Of a stretch of 64,000 nt of DNA, positions 58,890-64,000 are shown in pieces (the stretch's first letter is position 1; the number at the start of each line of letters is the position of its first letter). Position numbers and translations under genes: made by a program. Under the pieces are notes generated by a model that saw only the letters and a program-made list of their open reading frames with translations, ran no database searches and was not told where the DNA came from. This DNA comes from Aquarana catesbeiana (lineage: Eukaryota; Chordata; Amphibia; Anura; Ranidae), in assembly GCF_042186555.1 (NCBI RefSeq), contig NC_133328.1, positions 62,899,685-62,963,684 of the forward strand, written 5' to 3'.

Positions 58890-60721
58890 CCAAATTTCTG
58901 CAGAGTATATAGGGCAGGCCCCTACTTTCAAACATCCAACTTACAAACGACTCCTACTTGCAAACGGAAGGAGACAACAGGAAGTGAGAGGAAATCTACC
59001 CCTAGAAAGGGAAATTCTCTCCTGTAAGAGTTCCTTGTTTCACTAAAAACCCCAAATTTTCAAAATCCAATTGTCATTGGGACAGAGAGTGAGGTGAAAT
59101 CTTCTGTGCAGGTGCACAGACAGCAAAACAAATGTTACAGGGGTGATAATCCTTTCCTATGTTTTCCAAAAAGCTTAAAAATAGATTTTTTTGGCTGGCG
59201 CTACACGTAAAAAATGTACCAGTTCAAAATTACAAACAGATTCTACTTAAGAACAAACCTACAGTCCCTGTCTTGTTTGCACTGCCTGTATACTGCTGTT
59301 CAGAGTATATAGGGCCTAGGGGCCCAACGCCTTTCCTTTTCTTTTATTTGGGTGCAGGGTTCCCCTTAATATCCATACAAGACCCAAAGGGGCTGGTAAT
59401 GGGCTGGGGGGGGGTTTCTCAATGATTTTCATCCATATTGCTAGGACCAGACATGACATTAAAGCCGCAAGCAGTTTTAAATGACTTTTTTTCCTTTAGA
59501 AATGTCATTTTTAACAGGGACTGTTCTAAACACAGGAAACACGCGCCACTTTACAGGCATAACATAGACACCCGCTACTAGTGTCAAAAACCACAATGTT
59601 TAAGGATTAATCTTCAACCTATAAACCATAACATATAAATGTGAAAAATATATAAAACATATATATAAATATATTGTTTTATAAATATGTGAATATTGAA
59701 ATAGTCCTAGACAATCTGTGTTTTCTTCAGCTAATGCGATTTCAACTCGCTGGGTGATTGTGTTTGAAGGGGGGGCCGCTTACCAGATGTGCTGGACCCC
59801 TATTACGGGGGTCTTCAGGGCTTCTCAGATGCCGAGTCCTACAGGCAGGGACAGCTGATATTGCTTGCAGGCTTGGATCCGTCTTTGATTCTTGCCAAGC
59901 GCTGGAATTTCCTTGACAGGAGCTGTATCTCTGTGAAACCACTCGTTACATGCAGGGAGAGATCAAAGGAACAGAGGATCCTAAAGCAAGGCAGAATGTT
60001 CAAAAACGTACACCTTGGCCGCGCCTGCGAGAGGAGTCTCCCAGTCAAAGCCTTGTACGGAGAAATGCAGCGTCGGACAGAGCCACGGGACCTGACGTCA
60101 CCACACATCAGCTGGCTAAGCTTCACCGCGGCCGAGCTGCATGTTTTTGAACTTTCTGCCTTACTTTAGATGCCAGCTACCCATTCATTTAAATAAAAGC
60201 TTTACGTACTTCACTATGGAGGATTACAGAACCCATATTCTGTTTTTTTTGGTTGCAGCACTTTTTTGTCATAACTTTTTCAGTATTTTTTTTTGTGATT
60301 ATCAATTTTTTGTCATTATTTTTTGGTAATGTTTGTAAAGGTATAACAGCATCGTAGGATCTTTGGGGATAGCGCGGATTGCTGTGGACTCATTATACCA
60401 TAGACACCCCACAGGCACGATATTTAAAGGAATATTTCACTTTTATTTTTTCACTTTAAGCATCATTAAAATCACTGCTCCCAAAAAAACGTCAGTTTTT
60501 AAAACTTTTTTTTGCATTGATATATGTCCCCTGGGGCAGGACCCAGGTCCCCAAACCCTTTTTAGGACAATAACTTGCAAATTAGCCTTTAAAATTTGCA
60601 CTATTGATTTCTCACGTTCGAGTCCCATAGACTTTAACGGGGTTCAAAAGTTTGCACAAGCTTTCGATCCGTTCGAATGTTCTGATGCGAACCGAACCGG
60701 GGGGTGTTTGGCTCATCCCTA
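58890..60721 (+). other. hAT 3' terminal region
   Basis: Non-coding. Most of 58900-59570 and 60400-60615 is repeated in inverted order at 63010-63990. The segment 59565-60395 is absent from that second copy. The last 120 bp is rich in TTCGA words and ends in the TIR. Confidence 0.75.
59565..60395. mobile_element. Insertion in the hAT 3' region (0.83 kb, unclassified)
   Basis: Present here but absent between the equivalent points of the inverted copy (near 63222-63232). Bordered by near-repeats catagacaccc (59567 and 60401), suggesting a target duplication of about 10 bp. No motif that lets me name a family; not convincingly coding. Confidence 0.55.
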
Positions 60722-60729
60722 CTCACCAG
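60722..60729. repeat. Right 8-bp target-site duplication of the giant hAT
   Basis: CTCACCAG, identical to 28172-28179. Confidence 0.95.
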
Positions 60730-61650
60730 ATGCTGTTAGATGATATTGAAGAGCCGCTTTTACACGCCAATCTCCATCCAGATTAATGAAGACACTCTCC
60801 ACATGTGAGAACAGAAATTGAGCCTCCAATAGTGTAAAAATACCTTAAGGTAATCGGTTTATTAAAAGTAATGCACTTACATCATAAAAGATTCAAAAAT
60901 CGCCTTGTTAAAATTCTAGACATGCCAGGTGACTCAGTGTTGCAATCTCCTCATAGCTTCCTTCATACACATGGAGTCTCTGTCTCAGAGTTGCCGTGTA
61001 GCCACATGCTGACGCATTTCGTCACTTCAAACTTTGTCACAGAATCCCCCTGTGACAAAGTCCGAAGTGACGAAACGCATCAGCACGTGGCTAGGCGTTC
61101 TATCCCCACAGGTGAAGAGTGTCTTTATTAATCTGGATAGAGATTAGCGTGTAAAAGTGGCTCTTCAATAACATCTAATAAGGTGATATTTGCCAGACAC
61201 GAGAGTGAATGGCAACAGCATCTGGTGAGCTTTATTCTTATGGGAGTGGCACACATCACTTTGGTGAAGGATTTTGGTGGATCAACGAGATTTTGTTTCA
61301 CTATCTTTTCATCCTTTTAAGTTGGACTGTATTACCATATTGATTTGCATATGTTGGAGCATATATTTTTTTTGATATGCCATATAGACACTTTTCATTA
61401 TGTATGGGGGTTTTATGTTGATCATTTTGTTATGTTAATATTTAGGAGATATTTAGCGTGCTGCTGTGGAATTATTTGTCTCTCTTTTTTACATTGACAT
61501 TTGTTTCACCTCATTTACATGTTTAATGAATATTAAGTGGCAGCACAAACAGACGTTTTTCATTAATGCAAGGCGCACACATATATTCTTTAACTAGACA
61601 AGATCTGTATGTGCCATATGCTTTCTGGAGATGGGTTCTTTATATACATG
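60722..61650. repeat. Continuation of the palindromic repeat interrupted by the hAT (copy B)
   Basis: Continues directly the sequence that breaks off at 28179. Left-arm part 60722-60960, then the inner motifs ctgacgcatttcgtcac (61009) and gtgacgaaacgcatcag (61067), then right arm 61098-61500. Corresponds to 2515-3345 plus 7898-8165 of copy A, without the insertion seen there. Confidence 0.85.
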
Positions 61651-61659
61651 AGTGTTCAA

Positions 61660-63007
61660 CCACTTCAGCCCCGGAAGATTTTACCCCCTTCCTGATTTTA
61701 CAATTTGGCACTGCGTCACTTTAACTGACAATTGCGCGGTCATGCAACGCTGTACCCAAACAAAATTTGCATTCATTATTTTCCCACAAATAGAGATTTC
61801 TTTTGGTGGTATTTGATCACCTCTGCAGTTTTTATTTTTTGCACTATAAACAAAAAAAGAGCGACAATTTTGAAAAAAAAACATGTTTTTTACTTTTTGC
61901 AATAATAAATATCCCCCAAATTTTTTTTTAATAACTAATTTCTTCATCAGTTTAGGCCGATATATATTCTTCTACATATTTTTGATATAAAAATCGCAAT
62001 AAGCGTATATTGATTGGTTTGCACAAAAGTTATAGCGTCTACAAACTATGGGAAGGATTAATGGCATTTTGATGGCATTTTTATTATTTATTTATTTTTT
62101 ACTAGTAATGGCGGTGATCTGCGATTTTTAGCGGTATTGCAACATTGCGATAGACAGATCAGACACTGTTGACACATTTTTGGGACCATTAACATTTATA
62201 CAGCAATCAGTGCTATAAAAATGCACTGCTTACTGTGTAAATGTCACTGGCAGGGAAGGGGCGATCAAGGGGTTAAATGTGTGTTCCCTCAGTGTGCTCT
62301 AACTGTATGGGGATAGGACTGAGTAGGAGAGGAGACATATCACTGTTCTTACTTACTAGGAACAAACAACATGTCTCCACTCCTCTGACAGCACAGGGAT
62401 TTGTGTGCTTTCCTCTGGTGGCCGAAAAGGGGAAGACGTACCCATAGGGGATTTTGCCCAGGAGAGTCATTCGGCCGCAGTATATCTGCATGAGCCGGTC
62501 GGGAACCGGTAAATCTGGCTGCTATTATAGTACATTTACAATATAATTGGACCCACCTAAAAGTAACAAGTCATAAAAAGAGATGATATATGCACAATTG
62601 TTGGGGCTGGTTAGCAAATGGTACCTAAAGTGATATTACATGCAAGTTTAAAAAAAAAAATCAAACATGTTGTATTTACCTGCTCTATGCAGTAGTTTTA
62701 CATAGAGCAGCCCCAATCCTCCTCTTCTTGAGTACCCCGCCGGCACTCCTGGCCCCTCCCTTCTGGCAAGTGCCCCCAGAGCAAACAGCTTGCTGTGGGG
62801 GCACCCAAGCAGGCTTGCTCCTGAGCTGCTGCTCTCTGCATGTCCATTCACACACAGAGACTTGGCTCTGCCTCGTCCCTTCTCTCTTCTCATTGGCTCA
62901 CTGGCTGTAATTGATTGAATGGCTCCCGCTGGTATCTCAACCAATGAGGAGAGAGAGTCTCCGGAGAATCGAGGCTCTTATGCACATCGCTGGATCACTA
63001 TGGGGCT
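61660..63007. repeat. Ranid-type dispersed repeat (copy B of 8165-9640)
   Basis: Same order as copy A from 'accacttcagccccgg' to 'cgctggatcactatggggctc', with small deletions (e.g. around 62410, where the copy-A hairpin is lost). Non-coding. Confidence 0.8.
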
Positions 63008-63009
63008 CA

Positions 63010-64000
63010 GATCAAAAGTGTTTATTTTAAAGGCTAATTTGCATGGTATTGTCCTAAAAAGGGTTTGGGGACCCGGGTCCTGCCCCAGGGGACATGTATC
63101 AATGCAAAAAAAAACTTTTAAAAACGGCTGTTTTTTCGGGAGCAGTGATTTTAATGATGCTTAAAGTAAAAAAAAAAAAGTGAAATATTCCTTTAAATAT
63201 CGTACCTGGGGGGTGTCTATAGTATGCCTGTAAAGTGGCGCGTGTTTCCCGTGCTTAGAACAGTCCCTGCACAAAATGTCATTTTTAAAGGAAAAAAAGT
63301 TATTTAAAACTGCTTGCGGCTTTAATGTACTGTCGGGTCCTGGCAATATGGATGAAAATCAGTGAGACAAACGGCATGGGTACCCCCCAGTCCATTACCA
63401 GGCCCTTTGGGCTTGTATGGATATTAAGGGGAACCCCGCACCCAAATTAAAAAAGGAAACAGCAGTATACAGGCTCTGTACTCTGAACAGCAGTATACAG
63501 GCGGTGCAAACAAGACAGGGACTTTAGGTTTGTTGTTAAGTAGAATCTGTTTGTAATTTTGAACTGGTACATTTTTAACGTGCTTAGCTCCAGCCAAAAA
63601 ATCTATTTTAAGCTTTTTGGAAAACATAGGGAAGGGTTATCACCCCGTGGCATTTGTTTTGCTGTCTGTGCTCCTCTTCAGAAGATTTCACCTCACTTTT
63701 TGTCCCAATGACAAATGTTTTTTGAAAATTTGGGGTTTTTTGTGAAACAAGGATTGGTAATAAAGCATCAGTGGAAAGGATAAATGTTTTTCCCATATTA
63801 ACTCTTACAGGAGAGAATTTCCCTTCCTAGGGATAGATTTCATCTCACTTCCTGTTGTCTCTTTCCGTTTGCAAGTAGGAGTCGTTTGTAAGTTGGATGT
63901 TTGAAAGTAGGGGCCTGCCCTATATACTCAGCAGAAATTTGGGTCTTAGGTGTTGTTGTGGCCACAACACTGTAAGCCCTCACAGGGTGGAAGGGGATGA
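63010..64000 (-). mobile_element. 3' part of a second, inverted hAT of the same family
   Basis: Reverse complement of 58870-59565 and 60400-60605: shared words are 'cctgccccaggggacatgta', 'aactgcttgcggctttaatg' and 'tgtttgcaagtaggagtcgt'-like sequence. The last 110 bp of the element, including the TIR, is missing at the left junction (63007/63010). It continues past the window's right end, where its transposase may lie. Confidence 0.85.

Larger units (their letters stand above)
28180..60721 (+). mobile_element. 32.5-kb modular hAT element
   Basis: Begins TAGGGATGAGC and ends GCTCATCCCTA (11-bp inverted termini) with a perfect 8-bp target duplication, the hAT hallmark. Subterminal DNA is rich in GTTCG motifs (likely transposase-binding sites, inference). 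Structure: six head-to-tail modules, each starting with TA(G/A)GGATGAGC: A 28180-29280, B 29281-31454, C 31455-38614, D 38615-43079, E 43080-46570, F 46571-60721. Modules A-E end just after the transposase start-codon context (atgtctggaa; in A the ATG is ACG). Only F continues into the transposase relic and the 3' half. Nested inside are LTR elements, an L2 LINE and MITEs. Length is far above the usual few kb of hAT elements. Treating it as one mobilised unit is inference. Confidence 0.88.
20811..63007. repeat. Segmental duplication, copy B (expanded by insertions)
   Basis: Colinear with 1-9640. Order: flank (20811-20876, 21886-22258), exon-4 pseudogene, palindromic repeat (24312-24597, 28159-28179, 60722-61650), ranid repeat (61660-63007). 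Extra material in B is the MITE-bearing segment 20877-21885, the solo LTR, the 3.5-kb foldback and the 32.5-kb hAT. B lacks the equivalent of 1822-2224 (exon-4 5' end and splice acceptor) and of the insertion at 3346-7897. Confidence 0.85.

Noticed and set aside
59789..60169. 126-codon plus-strand frame in the 3' insertion
   Set aside because: No recognisable domain, overlapped by an antisense frame of similar length, and inside an insertion of unknown type.
60722..61650. Initially read as an independent repeat insertion
   Set aside because: It joins exactly to 28172-28179 once the hAT is removed, so it is the second half of the interrupted palindromic repeat.

Overview
The window looks like repeat-rich vertebrate nuclear DNA, most likely from a ranid-type frog. 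The organism call is inference. It rests on a spliced PTCHD3-type gene, an L2 LINE, Tc1/mariner and hAT relics, and several foldback repeats I associate with ranid genomes (fold-backs with a GAAACGCGTC core, an ACACACGGTCGGA foldback, and the 'accacttcagccccgg' repeat). There is no bacterial-style operon, no CRISPR array and no recognisable tRNA or rRNA gene. Most short open frames are chance translations of satellites, TA runs or palindromes.

Region 1 (1-15.5 kb) holds the one gene that appears intact: a four-exon, minus-strand patched-domain gene (PTCHD3-like). Its exons are 15522-14770, 13382-13261, 9980-9835 and 1962-314. All three introns have GT..AG borders and the phases add up to an 889-codon product. 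Intron 3 is packed with nested palindromes, including one with two 1459-bp arms. Introns 1 and 2 hold small MITE-like foldbacks and one long TTAA-bordered repeat.

Region 2 (15.5-24.3 kb) is intergenic: ranid-type repeats, a SPIN/Charlie-like non-autonomous hAT (18100-19061, 8-bp target duplication with one mismatch), a Tc1/mariner relic, and a TTAACCTCCC-type MITE. It ends in a second, broken copy of PTCHD3 exon 4 (22259-24308), which carries a solo LTR, in-frame deletions and a frameshift. Homology on both sides shows that 1-9640 and 20811-63007 are two copies of one duplicated block. The second copy was expanded by later insertions.

Region 3 (24.6-60.7 kb) is those insertions: a 3.5-kb foldback, then a 32.5-kb hAT-bounded element (28180-60721) flanked by a perfect 8-bp duplication CTCACCAG. 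The hAT has an unusual build. Its 5' end, promoter-like segment (CCAAT and TATATAA) and satellite-like leader are repeated as six head-to-tail modules. Five internal junctions have the same form, a start-codon context followed by the TIR. Only the last module is followed by a (dead) hAT transposase. LTR elements, an L2 LINE and MITEs nest inside the modules and give a relative chronology.

Region 4 (60.7-64 kb) resumes the interrupted palindromic repeat and the ranid repeat of copy 2. It ends in a 3' portion of another hAT of the same family in inverted orientation.

The most unusual system here is the modular hAT: tandem promoter/leader modules containing two related satellite subfamilies (about 113 and 107 bp) in a fixed order.
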